Assembly (NCBI RefSeq): GCF_900604535.1
Contig: NZ_UWOT01000010.1
Span: 1-64,000 of the forward strand
Length of the DNA stretch: 64,000 bases
DNA from: Romboutsia_E sp900604535
GTDB taxonomy: Bacteria > Bacillota > Clostridia > Peptostreptococcales > Peptostreptococcaceae
Direction: 5' to 3'
Numbering within the stretch: the stretch's first letter is position 1; each line of letters opens with the position of its first letter. The notes beneath the pieces are model-generated. The model was not told the DNA's origin. It searched no databases and worked only from the letters and a program-made list of their open reading frames with translations. The translations under genes and the position numbers were made by a program. Of the stretch, positions 18,060 to 27,210 are shown piece by piece.

Positions 18060-20897
18060 TTATTTTTTCTCTTTTGCTTTTTTCTGAAGATTAAATAAAG
18101 CATTCATAGCATCTATTGGAGTCATAGATAATATATCTAAGCTAAGTATTTCATCTGATAAGTTATTATCATTTATAGTATCAAATGATATTTGAGTTAC
18201 TGCACTTTCTTTTACAACTTCACTTTCTATAGAATTACTTAACTCTTTGTAGTCCTTATTTAACTTATCAAAATCTTTTTTTACATTCTTATAATCCTTA
18301 ACTAACTCAATATGTTCCTTCTTTAATGTTTCATACTCATTCTTAAAGTTATTTGAAGTTAACTTTTCTATCTCTTCTTGTAATTGGTTTATTCTGCTAG
18401 TATCAGTATCTTTAATAGAATTATATTTGTTGATAATATCTAAGTTTTCACTTTTGTTTAAAGCTACACTATTATTTATATGATTTTTTTCTAAATCACT
18501 TAGTATTTCTTTAGACCTATTTATAACTTCCTTAGGAAGCTTAGCAAGCTGCGCTACATAAATACCATAACTTTTATCTGCACCTTGTGGTATTATTTTT
18601 CTTAAAAATACTATTCCTTCATTATCTTCTTTAACTGCTATAGAGTAATTTTTAACTTCACTGAATTCATTTTCTAAATCAGTTAACTCATGATAATGAG
18701 TTGCAAAAAGTGTTTTACACTTAATTTCCTTTTGAATATATTCAACTATTGACCATGCTAAACTTATACCATCATAAGTACTAGTCCCTCTACCTATTTC
18801 ATCAAGGATTACTAAACTCTTATCAGTAGCATTTTTTAATATATGTGATACCTCACTCATTTCAACCATAAATGTAGATTGACCTTGAGACAAATCATCA
18901 CTAGCTCCAACTCTTGTAAATATTCTATCACAAATAGGTATATTAGCATATTCAGCAGGGACAAATGAACCTATATGAGCCATTAATGTAATTATTGCAG
19001 TTTGTCTCATATAAGTAGATTTACCAGCCATATTGGGTCCAGTTATAATATTTATTATATTTTCTCCACTATTTAAATAAGTATCATTAGGAACAAAGTT
19101 TTCTTCTCCTACTATACTTTCTATAACAGGATGGCGCCCATTTTTTATATCTAATTTATTATCTTCATTTATACATGGTTTTACATAGTTATTCATATAG
19201 GCTACTGTAGCAAAAGATACAAACACATCTATATTTGCTATTATTTTTGCTACTTTTTGTATTCTATCTATATTTTTATATATAGTTTCTCTTATATTAA
19301 CAAATATTTCATATTCTAATGTTTTTATTTTTTCTTCTGCATTAAGTATTTTATCTTCTATTTCTTTTAATTCTGATGTTATAAATCTCTCTGCATTACT
19401 TAAAGTTTGCTTTCTTATATATCCATCATCGATATTTGCAGTACTTAGATTTGCTTTAGTTATTTCTATAAAATATCCAAATACTTTATTAAATCCTATT
19501 TTTAAAGACTTAACACCTGTTTTTTCTCTTTCACGATTTTCTATTTCTTTTATCATGAAAGCTCCATTTTTAGAAATATCTCTAAGTTCCTTTAATTCAT
19601 CATTAAATTCAGATTTTATTATATTTCCATCTTTTATAGTTATACTTGGATCTTCTTTTATAGCATCTTCTATTAAACTATAAATATCATTTAAATCATC
19701 CATACTGTCTATATATTTTTTTAGTATTTCTGCACTTGATGATTTTATTATATTGTTTAATTCAGGTAGTTTTTCTATAGAATTTTTTAAATGTATCATT
19801 TCCTTTGGAGTTACTTTTTCAAATGCAATTTTTCCGCATATTCTTTCTATGTCATATACATTTTTAAGTATCTCGTTTAAGTCTTCTCTTAACATAAAGT
19901 CATCTTTTATTTCTTCTATAACATTAAGACGTCTTTCTATTCTTTTTTTGTTTACTAATGGCTCTTCTACATATTTTCTAAGAAGTCTTCCTCCCATAGC
20001 AGTAGAGGTCTTATCTAATACATGAAGTAATGACCCTTTTTTCTTGCTTCCTCTTATGGTTTGAGTAAGTTCTAGGTTATTTCTAGTAAACATATCAAGC
20101 ACCATATACTCACTTGAATTATATATATTAATATTATTAATATTTGAAGTAACTTGTTTTTGCGTATTATAAATATAATTTAAAAGTATACATAAACTTG
20201 TTTTTATTAAACTGTTATCATCAAATTTTAATTTACTTAAATATTCTTCACTAAAATACTGATTTAGTATATTTGTGTCTAAATATTTTTCCTCAAAATT
20301 CTCATTTATATATATATTGCCTATAGTAGCTATATTCTTTAATTCATCCATAAAACTTAAATCATTTAGTATTATTTCTGTTGGGTGAATTTTTGCTATT
20401 TCTTCTACTACTTTATCTTTACTTAAATAAGTGGCATTTGTTTCTCCTGTACTTATATCAACATAAGTTAAACCTATGTTATGATTTACCTTATATAATG
20501 AAAGTAAATAGTTATTCTTTTTATTTTCTAGTAAGCTTCCTTCAAGTACTGTACCAGGAGTTACTACTCTTATTACATCTCTTTTTACTATTCCTTTTAC
20601 TGTAGCAGGATCTTCAAGCTGTTCACCTATAGCTACCTTGTAACCATTTTCTACTAACTTAGATATATATGAATTTGCAGAATGGAAAGGTATACCGCAC
20701 ATAGGTGCTCTTTCTTCTAATCCGCAAGACTTTCCTGTTAATGCTATTTCTAATGTTTTTGAAGCCACTATAGCATCTTCAAAAAACATTTCATAGAAAT
20801 CTCCTAGTCTGAAGAATAATATACAATCGGGGTATTTATCCTTACATTCAAAGTATTGTTTCATCATAGGAGTTAATTTACTTCTGTCTATTTGCAT
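18060..20897 (-). CDS. mutS: DNA mismatch recognition ATPase MutS
   Basis: MutS of 945 aa. The N-terminal mismatch-binding domain has TPMMKQYFECKDKYPDCILFFRLGDFYEMFFEDA with the Phe-x-Glu wedge (FYE). Then come the connector, lever and clamp domains, and the ATPase with Walker A GPNMAGKST, the VGASDDLSQGQSTFMVEM loop, Walker B LVILDEIGRGTSTYDG and FATHYHEL. A coiled, Lys/Glu-rich stretch (about residues 800-900) precedes a C-terminal PIDAMNALFNLQKKAKEKK tail matching the beta-clamp/dimerisation region. It is the first gene of mutS-mutL-miaA-hfq. The ATG has AAGGAGGTC upstream. Confidence 0.97.
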   Translation of the reverse strand: MQIDRSKLTPMMKQYFECKDKYPDCILFFRLGDFYEMFFEDAIVASKTLEIALTGKSCGLEERAPMCGIPFHSANSYISKLVENGYKVAIGEQLEDPATVKGIVKRDVIRVVTPGTVLEGSLLENKKNNYLLSLYKVNHNIGLTYVDISTGETNATYLSKDKVVEEIAKIHPTEIILNDLSFMDELKNIATIGNIYINENFEEKYLDTNILNQYFSEEYLSKLKFDDNSLIKTSLCILLNYIYNTQKQVTSNINNINIYNSSEYMVLDMFTRNNLELTQTIRGSKKKGSLLHVLDKTSTAMGGRLLRKYVEEPLVNKKRIERRLNVIEEIKDDFMLREDLNEILKNVYDIERICGKIAFEKVTPKEMIHLKNSIEKLPELNNIIKSSSAEILKKYIDSMDDLNDIYSLIEDAIKEDPSITIKDGNIIKSEFNDELKELRDISKNGAFMIKEIENREREKTGVKSLKIGFNKVFGYFIEITKANLSTANIDDGYIRKQTLSNAERFITSELKEIEDKILNAEEKIKTLEYEIFVNIRETIYKNIDRIQKVAKIIANIDVFVSFATVAYMNNYVKPCINEDNKLDIKNGRHPVIESIVGEENFVPNDTYLNSGENIINIITGPNMAGKSTYMRQTAIITLMAHIGSFVPAEYANIPICDRIFTRVGASDDLSQGQSTFMVEMSEVSHILKNATDKSLVILDEIGRGTSTYDGISLAWSIVEYIQKEIKCKTLFATHYHELTDLENEFSEVKNYSIAVKEDNEGIVFLRKIIPQGADKSYGIYVAQLAKLPKEVINRSKEILSDLEKNHINNSVALNKSENLDIINKYNSIKDTDTSRINQLQEEIEKLTSNNFKNEYETLKKEHIELVKDYKNVKKDFDKLNKDYKELSNSIESEVVKESAVTQISFDTINDNNLSDEILSLDILSMTPIDAMNALFNLQKKAKEKK

Positions 20898-20968
20898 GTT
20901 TTGACCTCCTTTGTATCTAAATTATTATTATATCATAATGAAGAATTATTATTAAGATGTTTAATATT

Positions 20969-20997
20969 AAAAAGCCCACTATATGTGAGCTTTAAAA
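20969..20997 (-). terminator. Terminator after the unknown gene pair
   Basis: On the minus strand AAAGCTCAC pairs with GTGGGCTTT (one G-U pair), followed by TTTTTAAT. Confidence 0.7.
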
Positions 20998-21002
20998 CTA
21001 CT

Positions 21003-21707
21003 TTATTTTTTTAATAAATTGTCTATTGGCATGCATTTATCTAAATAATACCACTTACATTGTGTATCTATAAGCTTTGCATACTCTTTTTTCTTATCAT
21101 ATCCATCTGACTTTTTAGTATAGAATCTAAATTCTTTTTTGCCATTTTTATTTATAATAGTTTCATATCTAAGATCTTTAATAAACTTAGATTCTAAATA
21201 ACCAAATATTTGAACTTCTTCTATATTATATAGGTCTTTAACTAAATGTCTATTTATATTATCTCTCTTATTAACCATTTCCATATTTAAATGAACACCT
21301 ATATAGTAATCTTTATGATTATTAGAAAACTCACTCTTATCTATTATAAGTCTTGTGTGAATTTCTTTTGCTATTGCAGTTTTTATACCTATATTATTAG
21401 ATGATAATAATTTGTAGTCTATCCCTTTATAAATTAAATAGTTTATAACTCCACACTCAGCTATCTTTTCTATAAATAATCTTTGCTTTCCAACTTCTTT
21501 TTTTAGCTGGTCATCTTTTATATCTTTAGGAACTAATTTTTTATAATAATCTGATGAGTTCACACTTTCCTCAGCAAATTTAATACACTCTTCTACTTGG
21601 TGTTTTGTTACTGTAACAGATTTAGTAATTTGCTTATCAAATTTTTGCTTTATTGCTATATCTTTTACAAATATTTCATACTTATTATTTGGCGTTATAT
21701 AATTCAT
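21003..21707 (-). CDS. Hypothetical protein, 234 aa
   Basis: I do not recognise this protein. It is basic and soluble, with no signal peptide or membrane segment. The N-terminal third is Lys/Glu/Val-rich and helical (TVTKHQVEECIKFAEESVNSSDYYKKL). A central beta-type stretch includes YLIYKGIDYKLLSSNNIGIKTAI and KDYYIGVHLNMEMV, and the C-terminus ends with CKWYYLDKCMPIDNLLKK. It lies 16 bases after an 86-residue unknown gene, and both share a terminator, so they form a two-gene operon upstream of mutS on the same strand. Base composition is like the neighbours. No function is proposed. Confidence 0.75.
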   Translation of the reverse strand: MNYITPNNKYEIFVKDIAIKQKFDKQITKSVTVTKHQVEECIKFAEESVNSSDYYKKLVPKDIKDDQLKKEVGKQRLFIEKIAECGVINYLIYKGIDYKLLSSNNIGIKTAIAKEIHTRLIIDKSEFSNNHKDYYIGVHLNMEMVNKRDNINRHLVKDLYNIEEVQIFGYLESKFIKDLRYETIINKNGKKEFRFYTKKSDGYDKKKEYAKLIDTQCKWYYLDKCMPIDNLLKK

Positions 21708-21723
21708 TGTCTAATTTCTCCTA

Positions 21724-21984
21724 TTACTTTATAACTTTTTTAGGTCTTAAATCTGATTGACTTAAGTGCCTTCTTATTATATATGAAGTCCCATCTTTTT
21801 TAAATTCAGCTTCATATGAATATCCATACTTTTCTATTTCATAAAAGTCGAGTATCTTAACAGCATATCCAGACTTTAAAGATATGTTTTTAGTATAAGT
21901 ATCACTACCATCAACATGTACTTTTATTCTTCTATCTTTAGCAAGGTATGCTATATCATTTATATCAAATTCTCTTTTTATCAT
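21724..21984 (-). CDS. Hypothetical protein, 86 aa
   Basis: This is a small basic protein predicted to be mostly beta strand (RRIKVHVDGSDTYTKNISLKSGYAVKILDFYEIE, then EAEFKKDGTSYIIRRHL) with alternating charged and hydrophobic residues. It has no Cys pattern and no signal peptide. I do not recognise it. The ATG has AAGGAGA upstream. It is the first gene of a two-gene operon with the 234-residue unknown protein. Confidence 0.72.
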   Translation of the reverse strand: MIKREFDINDIAYLAKDRRIKVHVDGSDTYTKNISLKSGYAVKILDFYEIEKYGYSYEAEFKKDGTSYIIRRHLSQSDLRPKKVIK

Positions 21985-22080
21985 GATTTCTCCTTATGTT
22001 TTACAACAAGTTGTGTCATTATATTATACATCTAAATTAATATAAAAGCTAATAATTATATTTTTCGATTTTTTACCTAA

Positions 22081-22124
22081 AAAAGAAGTATCCTATAAAT
22101 TTGTAGGATACTTCTTTTTTTATA
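22081..22124. terminator. Strong bidirectional hairpin terminator
   Basis: AAGAAGTATCCTATA pairs with TGTAGGATACTTCTT (with one wobble) around a short AATT loop, flanked by an A-run and a run of seven T. It closes the minus-strand microprotein gene at 22138. Confidence 0.85.
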
Positions 22125-22137
22125 CTATTCATCTGAT

Positions 22138-22227
22138 TTAATCGATTGTTTTCTTTACTGTTATTATACATACTAATGTAAGAGAAATACACGATACCCC
22201 CATAAAAATCCATGCTATTGTTGTCAT
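22138..22227 (-). CDS. 29-residue single-pass membrane microprotein
   Basis: A short frame reads MTTIAWIFMGVSCISLTLV then CIITVKKTID. One hydrophobic helix of about 20 residues is followed by a short positive tail, the layout of MetS-like or other transporter accessory peptides. It has a strong ribosome site, AAAAGGAGATG, 5 bases before the ATG, and a terminator begins 14 bases after the stop, so it forms a complete stand-alone transcription unit. That arrangement argues for a real gene despite its size. No transporter is adjacent, so any partner is unknown; resemblance to MetS-type subunits is only in size and topology. Confidence 0.6.
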   Translation of the reverse strand: MTTIAWIFMGVSCISLTLVCIITVKKTID

Positions 22228-22467
22228 AACTACATCTCCTTTTTAATTAAAATTTGTCTAATATTTTATATTTAAGAAAACATTCGCTATATTTATCTTA
22301 TGTCATAATTAATATATTCATTTTTATGTAAGATATTGTTTAATTTATAAATTATTATATATTTTGATTATTATATATTTACTGAAAATATATTGAATTT
22401 GTAGTATAATAATACTTATCTTAGTTAATTTTAAATTTTAATTTCTTTCATTCTTAGGAGGAAATTT
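22228..22467. other. Divergent intergenic region
   Basis: AT-rich bases between the microprotein gene (minus) and the FMN enzyme gene (plus). A TATAAT (22405-22410) lies 57 bases before the plus-strand start with only a weak -35 region. Nothing else was recognised. Confidence 0.4.
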
Positions 22468-23523
22468 ATGAAACAATTAGTTATTGGAGATTTAATTGCA
22501 AATGTACCTGTAATACAAGGTGGTATGGGTATAGGAATATCACGCTCATCTTTAGCTTCAGCAGTTAGTAATGCCGGTGGTATAGGAGTTATATCTGGCG
22601 TAAATATTGGATATGATGAATATGATTTTGAAAATAATACTTTAAAGGCTAACCTAAGAGCTTTAAAAAAACATATTCAAATCGCTAAGGAAAAATCTAA
22701 TAATAGTATTATTGGAGTTAATTTAATGGTTGCCATGAGCTACTATGAAGAGCATGTAAAATCCGCTGTAGAATCTAAATGTGATTTAATAATTTCTGGA
22801 GCTGGTCTTCCTTTAAAGTTGCCTAGCTTAGTAAAAAATTCTAAAACAAAAATAGCTCCAATAGTGTCATCATCAAAAGCTGCTAATCTAATATTAAAAA
22901 TATGGGATAAAAAAGACAATACTACAGCTGACTTAATAATAGTTGAAGGACCTAAAGCTGGAGGTCATCTAGGCTTTAGTAATGATGAATTAAATGATAT
23001 AAATTCTATTAATTATGATGATGATTTTAAAAATATTTTAAATATCGTAAAAAATTATGAGAAAAAATATAATAAAAAAATACCAGTAATAGCAGCAGGA
23101 GGAATTTCTTCTAGCCATGATGTGAAAAAATATTTAGATTTAGGAGCTAGTGGTGTTCAAGTTGGAACTAGATTTGTTCCCACATATGAATGTGATGCAC
23201 ACGAAAACTTTAAAAGTATATATATCAATTCAAAAAAAGAAGATATAAAAATCGTTAAAAGTCCAGTGGGTCTTCCAGGGAGAGCTATAAAAAACAAATT
23301 CTTAGATTCTATAACTTTATCAAGACCTAATATTCGTAAATGCTATAATTGTTTAGTTCCTTGTAACCCTAAAAGTACACCTTACTGTATTTCAGCAGCT
23401 TTAATTAATGCAGTAAAAGGAGATATAGACAATGCTTTACTATTTTGTGGTGCTGATGCTTATAAAATAAATGAAGTAAAATCTGTAAAAGAAGTCATAA
23501 ATGAATTGGTTTCTGAATTATAG
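22468..23523 (+). CDS. FMN-dependent nitronate monooxygenase/FabK-like enzyme
   Basis: This is a TIM-barrel flavoprotein of 351 aa in the 2-nitropropane dioxygenase family. FMN-binding features are VIQGGMGIGIS, AGGIGVISG, IVEGPKAGGHLG, VIAAGGISSSHDV and GASGVQVGTRFV. It is a paralog of the FabK enzyme encoded at 31121 but carries a C-terminal cysteine cluster (CYNCLVPC...YC) and an insertion not in FabK. That fits the nitronate monooxygenase branch, though the physiological substrate is unknown. It has a near-perfect GGAGG site. The gene converges with fabT and shares a terminator region, so it is not part of the fab operon. Confidence 0.85.
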   Translation: MKQLVIGDLIANVPVIQGGMGIGISRSSLASAVSNAGGIGVISGVNIGYDEYDFENNTLKANLRALKKHIQIAKEKSNNSIIGVNLMVAMSYYEEHVKSAVESKCDLIISGAGLPLKLPSLVKNSKTKIAPIVSSSKAANLILKIWDKKDNTTADLIIVEGPKAGGHLGFSNDELNDINSINYDDDFKNILNIVKNYEKKYNKKIPVIAAGGISSSHDVKKYLDLGASGVQVGTRFVPTYECDAHENFKSIYINSKKEDIKIVKSPVGLPGRAIKNKFLDSITLSRPNIRKCYNCLVPCNPKSTPYCISAALINAVKGDIDNALLFCGADAYKINEVKSVKEVINELVSEL

Positions 23524-23530
23524 ATTATAA

Positions 23531-23595
23531 AAGTAAAAGCTATCTTACTTATATTATTTAAATAATCAATTAGTAAGATAGCTTTTATTTTATTA
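23531..23595. terminator. Bidirectional terminator between the FMN enzyme and fabT
   Basis: A 15-base perfect stem (AAAAGCTATCTTACT at 23535-23549 with its complement at 23572-23586) is followed by a T-rich tract on each strand. Confidence 0.85.
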
Positions 23596-23620
23596 TAATT
23601 TTTTATAATAAAAAAGCCTC

Positions 23621-24076
23621 CTATTGGAAGCTCTCATATTTTCTCTCAAAAAATCTAGTTGCTTTGCCTAAAGCTTTAGTTAAAACACCTAACTCAGATT
23701 CATCAAAATTTTCAAGTATTTCATCAATCATTTCCTTATGGAAAACACCATGAGCATCAAAAACCATTTTACCTGCATCTGTTAAACTTACAAGAACAAC
23801 TCTTCTATCTTCTTCTATTCTTTTTCTTTCTACATAACCTTTTTTTATTAATCTATTTATAGCCGTAGTAAGTGTACCCACAGTTATTCTTAAATCGTGT
23901 GCTATTTCACCCATAGTTCTATTACCTTCAGTTCCAATAGCTTCTATTGTATGAATTTCTGTTATTGATAAATTTGTAAACTCTGTTCTTTTCATAGCTT
24001 TTTCTTCGATATGTAATATATCATTAAATAATTGTACCAATAATGTGTTTAAAATTTCTTCTGTTGTATTATTCAT
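23621..24076 (-). CDS. fabT: MarR-family regulator FabT
   Basis: This is a winged helix-turn-helix repressor of 151 aa. The DNA-binding region covers LSITEIHTIEAIGTEGNRTMGEIAHDLRITVGTLTTAINRLIKKGYVERKRIEEDRRVVLVSLTDAG; the DRR wing motif and the TLT recognition helix match MarR/FabT. In streptococci FabT with acyl-ACP represses the fab operon. The gene lies downstream of accA, at the far end from its streptococcal position, behind its own promoter (24111-24139). The palindrome TTTGATTATCAAA over the fabH promoter matches the known FabT box, which supports the name. The segment above is quoted only to locate it (residues about 37-103). Confidence 0.88.
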   Translation of the reverse strand: MNNTTEEILNTLLVQLFNDILHIEEKAMKRTEFTNLSITEIHTIEAIGTEGNRTMGEIAHDLRITVGTLTTAINRLIKKGYVERKRIEEDRRVVLVSLTDAGKMVFDAHGVFHKEMIDEILENFDESELGVLTKALGKATRFFERKYESFQ

Positions 24077-24110
24077 AGTATCCGCTCTCCATATTTCTTA
24101 TTCTAAATGT

Positions 24111-24139
24111 ATTATAATAAATTTTTTATATAAATTCAA
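24111..24139 (-). promoter_or_regulatory. Promoter of fabT
   Basis: On the minus strand TTGAAT (24139-24134), 17 bases, TATAAT (24116-24111), about 35 bases before the fabT start. No FabT-type palindrome overlaps it, so fabT may escape the control it applies to the main operon. Confidence 0.7.
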
Positions 24140-24184
24140 TTGGTACTATGGTAACATTTTCAAATTATAGTCATTATTATAATA

Positions 24185-24994
24185 TCATAATTTATAATCT
24201 CCTATTTTTCTAAACTTATTATACCTATTTAGGACTAATTCATCAACATCAGTATTTAAAAGCTCTTCTAAATCTTTAATTATATAATCTTTTATATAAT
24301 ATGCAGATTTTTTTGGATCTTCTTGTGCTCCATTTTCTGGTTCCTTAATAATATCATCTATAATATCAAATGCTTTCAAATCATCAGAGGTTATTTTCAT
24401 TGTCAGTGCAGCTTTTTTCGATTTAGTAACGTCTTTCCAAAGTATAGAAGCAAATCCTTCTGGTGATAAAATTGAATATATAGCATTTTCCATCATATAT
24501 ACTTTATCTCCTAATGCAAGAGCTAATGCTCCACCGCTTCCTCCTTCACCTATTATAATAGATATTATAGGCGTTTTCAAATTGCTCATTTCCATTAAGT
24601 TTTGAGCAATAGCATACCCTTGACCTCTTTCTTCTGCTTCTATTCCACAAAACGCTCCTGGAGTATCAACAAAGCAAATTACAGGCCTTTTAAATTTTTC
24701 AGCTTGTTTCATTAATCTAAGGGCTTTTTTGTATCCTTCGGGATGTACCATTCCAAAATTAGTATCTATATTTTCTTTTGTAGTTTTACCTTTATTTATA
24801 CCAATTACAGTAACATTTATACTATTTATGCTTCCTATACCTGCAACTATTGCTTTATCATCTCTAAATGATCTATCTCCATGAAGTTCTATAAATTCAT
24901 CAAATATATTTTCTATATAGAATCTAGAGTTTGGTCTATCCTTATGCCTAGCAATATTAACCTTATCCCATATTATATTTTCACTATTTTGCAT
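24185..24994 (-). CDS. accA: Acetyl-CoA carboxylase carboxyltransferase subunit alpha
   Basis: This subunit transfers carboxyl from biotin to acetyl-CoA. It has 269 aa from the ATG at 24994 (MQNSENIIWDKVN), chosen because GAGGTGG precedes it. Crotonase-fold features include RPNSRFYIENIFDEFIELHGDRSF, GMVHPEGYKKALRLM, FVDTPGAFCGIEAEERGQG, IIGEGGSGGALALALGD and LSPEGFASILWKD. It overlaps the end of accD by 11 bases, consistent with translational coupling of the alpha and beta subunits. It is the last biosynthetic gene of the fab operon. No terminator was seen between it and fabT. Confidence 0.96.
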   Translation of the reverse strand: MQNSENIIWDKVNIARHKDRPNSRFYIENIFDEFIELHGDRSFRDDKAIVAGIGSINSINVTVIGINKGKTTKENIDTNFGMVHPEGYKKALRLMKQAEKFKRPVICFVDTPGAFCGIEAEERGQGYAIAQNLMEMSNLKTPIISIIIGEGGSGGALALALGDKVYMMENAIYSILSPEGFASILWKDVTKSKKAALTMKITSDDLKAFDIIDDIIKEPENGAQEDPKKSAYYIKDYIIKDLEELLNTDVDELVLNRYNKFRKIGDYKL

Positions 24995-25856
24995 ACTCAG
25001 CCACCTCATGTAAATTTAATATTCTAGATAAATAGTTTCTTAAATCTTTTCTTTTAACAATTGAATCTATAAAGCCTTTTTCTAATGCAAATTCTGCACT
25101 TTGAAAAATCTCAGGTAATTTTTCATTTATTGTATTTTCTATTACCCTTCTTCCGGCAAAACCTATCACTGCATTTGGCTCACTTAGAATTATATCTCCC
25201 TGCATAGCAAAACTTGCACTAACTCCACCTGTTGTTGGATTTGTTATTATACTAATATACAATAAACCCTCTTTATCATGTCTTGCTATTGCAGCTGAAG
25301 TTTTAGCCATTTGCATAAGAGAAAATATGCCTTCTTGCATTCTAGCTCCACCTGATGTTGTAAATATAATAAGAGGTAGTTTATTTTCATTAGAATATTC
25401 TATAATCCTAGTTATTTTTTCTCCTACTGCACATCCCATGCTTCCCATCATAAAATTATTATCCATAACTGCAGTTGCAACTTTAATATCATCTATCTCT
25501 CCTACTCCAGTTATTACAGCTTCATTTAAATCAGATTTTTCTTTATTTAACTTTAGTTTTTCTTCATATCCTTCGAAATTCAAAGGATTTTTAGATTCTA
25601 TATCATAAAAAAATTCTACAAAGCTATCTTCATCAAAAATTTGATTTATTCTTGTTCTTGCAGAGATATTAAAATGATGACCACATCCTATACATACATT
25701 ATGATTTTTTTCTAAATCTTCTTTATATAATATATTTTTACATTTAGGACAATTAGTCCATTTTCCATTAGGTATGTTAGGAAGAGAAGATGATTCATCT
25801 AAATTTCTAGTATTAACTGTAACATATTCTCTTTTTCTAAATAAATTCTTAAGCAT
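24984..25856 (-). CDS. accD: Acetyl-CoA carboxylase carboxyltransferase subunit beta
   Basis: This 290-aa subunit carries the zinc ribbon near the N-terminus (CPKC at about residue 37, CIGC at about 56), typical of AccD. The crotonase core shows FTTSGGARMQEGIFSLMQMAKTSAA, ITNPTTGGVSASFAMQGD and EPNAVIGFAGRRVIENT. It forms the heterotetrameric carboxyltransferase with AccA and gives malonyl-CoA. Its start overlaps the accC stop by 8 bases, and its end overlaps accA. Confidence 0.96.
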   Translation of the reverse strand: MLKNLFRKREYVTVNTRNLDESSSLPNIPNGKWTNCPKCKNILYKEDLEKNHNVCIGCGHHFNISARTRINQIFDEDSFVEFFYDIESKNPLNFEGYEEKLKLNKEKSDLNEAVITGVGEIDDIKVATAVMDNNFMMGSMGCAVGEKITRIIEYSNENKLPLIIFTTSGGARMQEGIFSLMQMAKTSAAIARHDKEGLLYISIITNPTTGGVSASFAMQGDIILSEPNAVIGFAGRRVIENTINEKLPEIFQSAEFALEKGFIDSIVKRKDLRNYLSRILNLHEVAEYAK

Positions 25857-27201
25857 TGCTATTCACCAACTTATCTTCTATAAATGATGTATTATAATTT
25901 CCATCTATAAAATCATCATGTTCAAGTATTTCATATTGGAAATCAATATTTGTTGTAACACCACCTATTGCAAATTCATCTAAGGCTCTTTTCATCTTTA
26001 TTATTGCATCTTCTCTATTATCTGAAAAAGTAATAAGCTTACCTATCATAGAGTCATAATATGGAGGTATTTCATATCCACAATATATAGCACTATCAAC
26101 TCTTACACCAAGACCTGAAGGTATATATAGTTCTGTGATTTTGCCTGGACATGGTCTAAAGTTATTATTAGGGTCCTCAGCATTAATTCTACATTCTATT
26201 GCATGACCAGATATTTTAATATCTTCTTGTTTTATATCTAAATTCATACCAGAGGCTATCTTTAACTGTTCTTTTACTATATCTATATTTGTTACCATTT
26301 CAGTTATTGGATGTTCTACTTGAATTCTTGTATTCATTTCCATAAAATAAAATTCACCATTATTATCTACTAAGAATTCAATAGTCCCTGCATTTTTATA
26401 ATTTACAGTTCTAGCAGCTTTAATAGCAACCTCACCCATTTTTTCTCTTAAGTTTTCATCTAAAAAACATGATGGAGCTTCCTCTAGTACTTTTTGGTTG
26501 TTTCTTTGAAGTGAACACTCTCTTTCCCCTAAATGTACTATATTACCATATTCATCAGCCAGTATTTGAAACTCTATATGCCTTGGATTTTCTATATACT
26601 TTTCAATATAAACTTTATCTTCACCAAAGCATGCTTTTGATTCTAACTTAGCAGCTTCAAAATTATGTTTAAACTCTTTAGAGTCTCTAACTATCCTTAT
26701 ACCTTTTCCACCACCTCCAGCAGCCGCTTTTATCATTAAAGGAAACCCTATATTATTAGCTAAGTCTATTGCATGTTCATACGAAGTTATTTCACCTTCA
26801 TATCCTGGTACAACTGGAATATTTGAATTTTTCATAATCTCTCTAGCTCTTGCCTTATCACCCATCAATTCAATAACCTCATAATCTGGTCCAATAAATT
26901 TTATGTTACATTCTTTACACATTTTAGCGAATTTTGGATTTTCTGATAAAAATCCAAAACCGGGATGTATACCTTCACATCCCGTCAAAACACATGCGCT
27001 TAATATATTTGTCATATTTAAATAGCTATCCTTACTAAGAGGTCCTCCTACACAAACAGCTTCATCTGCCATTTGAGCATGAAGTGCATCTTTATCCCCT
27101 TCAGAATAAATTGCTACAGTACTTATATTAAGCTCTCTACAAGCTCTAATTATTCTAACTGCAATTTCACCTCTGTTAGCTATAAGTATTTTCTTTAACA
27201 T
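25849..27201 (-). CDS. accC: Acetyl-CoA carboxylase biotin carboxylase subunit
   Basis: This is an ATP-grasp enzyme of 450 aa that carboxylates biotin on AccB. MLKKILIANRGEIAVRIIRA starts the biotin carboxylase N-domain. The glycine-rich ATP loop is MIKAAAGGGGKGIR, followed by the EKYIENPRHIEFQ and EMNTRIQVEHP catalytic segments and SGHAIECRINAEDP. ATG 27201 is taken as the start; a GTG at 27210 overlapping the fabZ stop is an alternative that adds three residues. It is co-transcribed with accB, fabZ, accD and accA. Confidence 0.96.
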   Translation of the reverse strand: MLKKILIANRGEIAVRIIRACRELNISTVAIYSEGDKDALHAQMADEAVCVGGPLSKDSYLNMTNILSACVLTGCEGIHPGFGFLSENPKFAKMCKECNIKFIGPDYEVIELMGDKARAREIMKNSNIPVVPGYEGEITSYEHAIDLANNIGFPLMIKAAAGGGGKGIRIVRDSKEFKHNFEAAKLESKACFGEDKVYIEKYIENPRHIEFQILADEYGNIVHLGERECSLQRNNQKVLEEAPSCFLDENLREKMGEVAIKAARTVNYKNAGTIEFLVDNNGEFYFMEMNTRIQVEHPITEMVTNIDIVKEQLKIASGMNLDIKQEDIKISGHAIECRINAEDPNNNFRPCPGKITELYIPSGLGVRVDSAIYCGYEIPPYYDSMIGKLITFSDNREDAIIKMKRALDEFAIGGVTTNIDFQYEILEHDDFIDGNYNTSFIEDKLVNSNA

Positions 27202-27210
27202 AAATATCAC

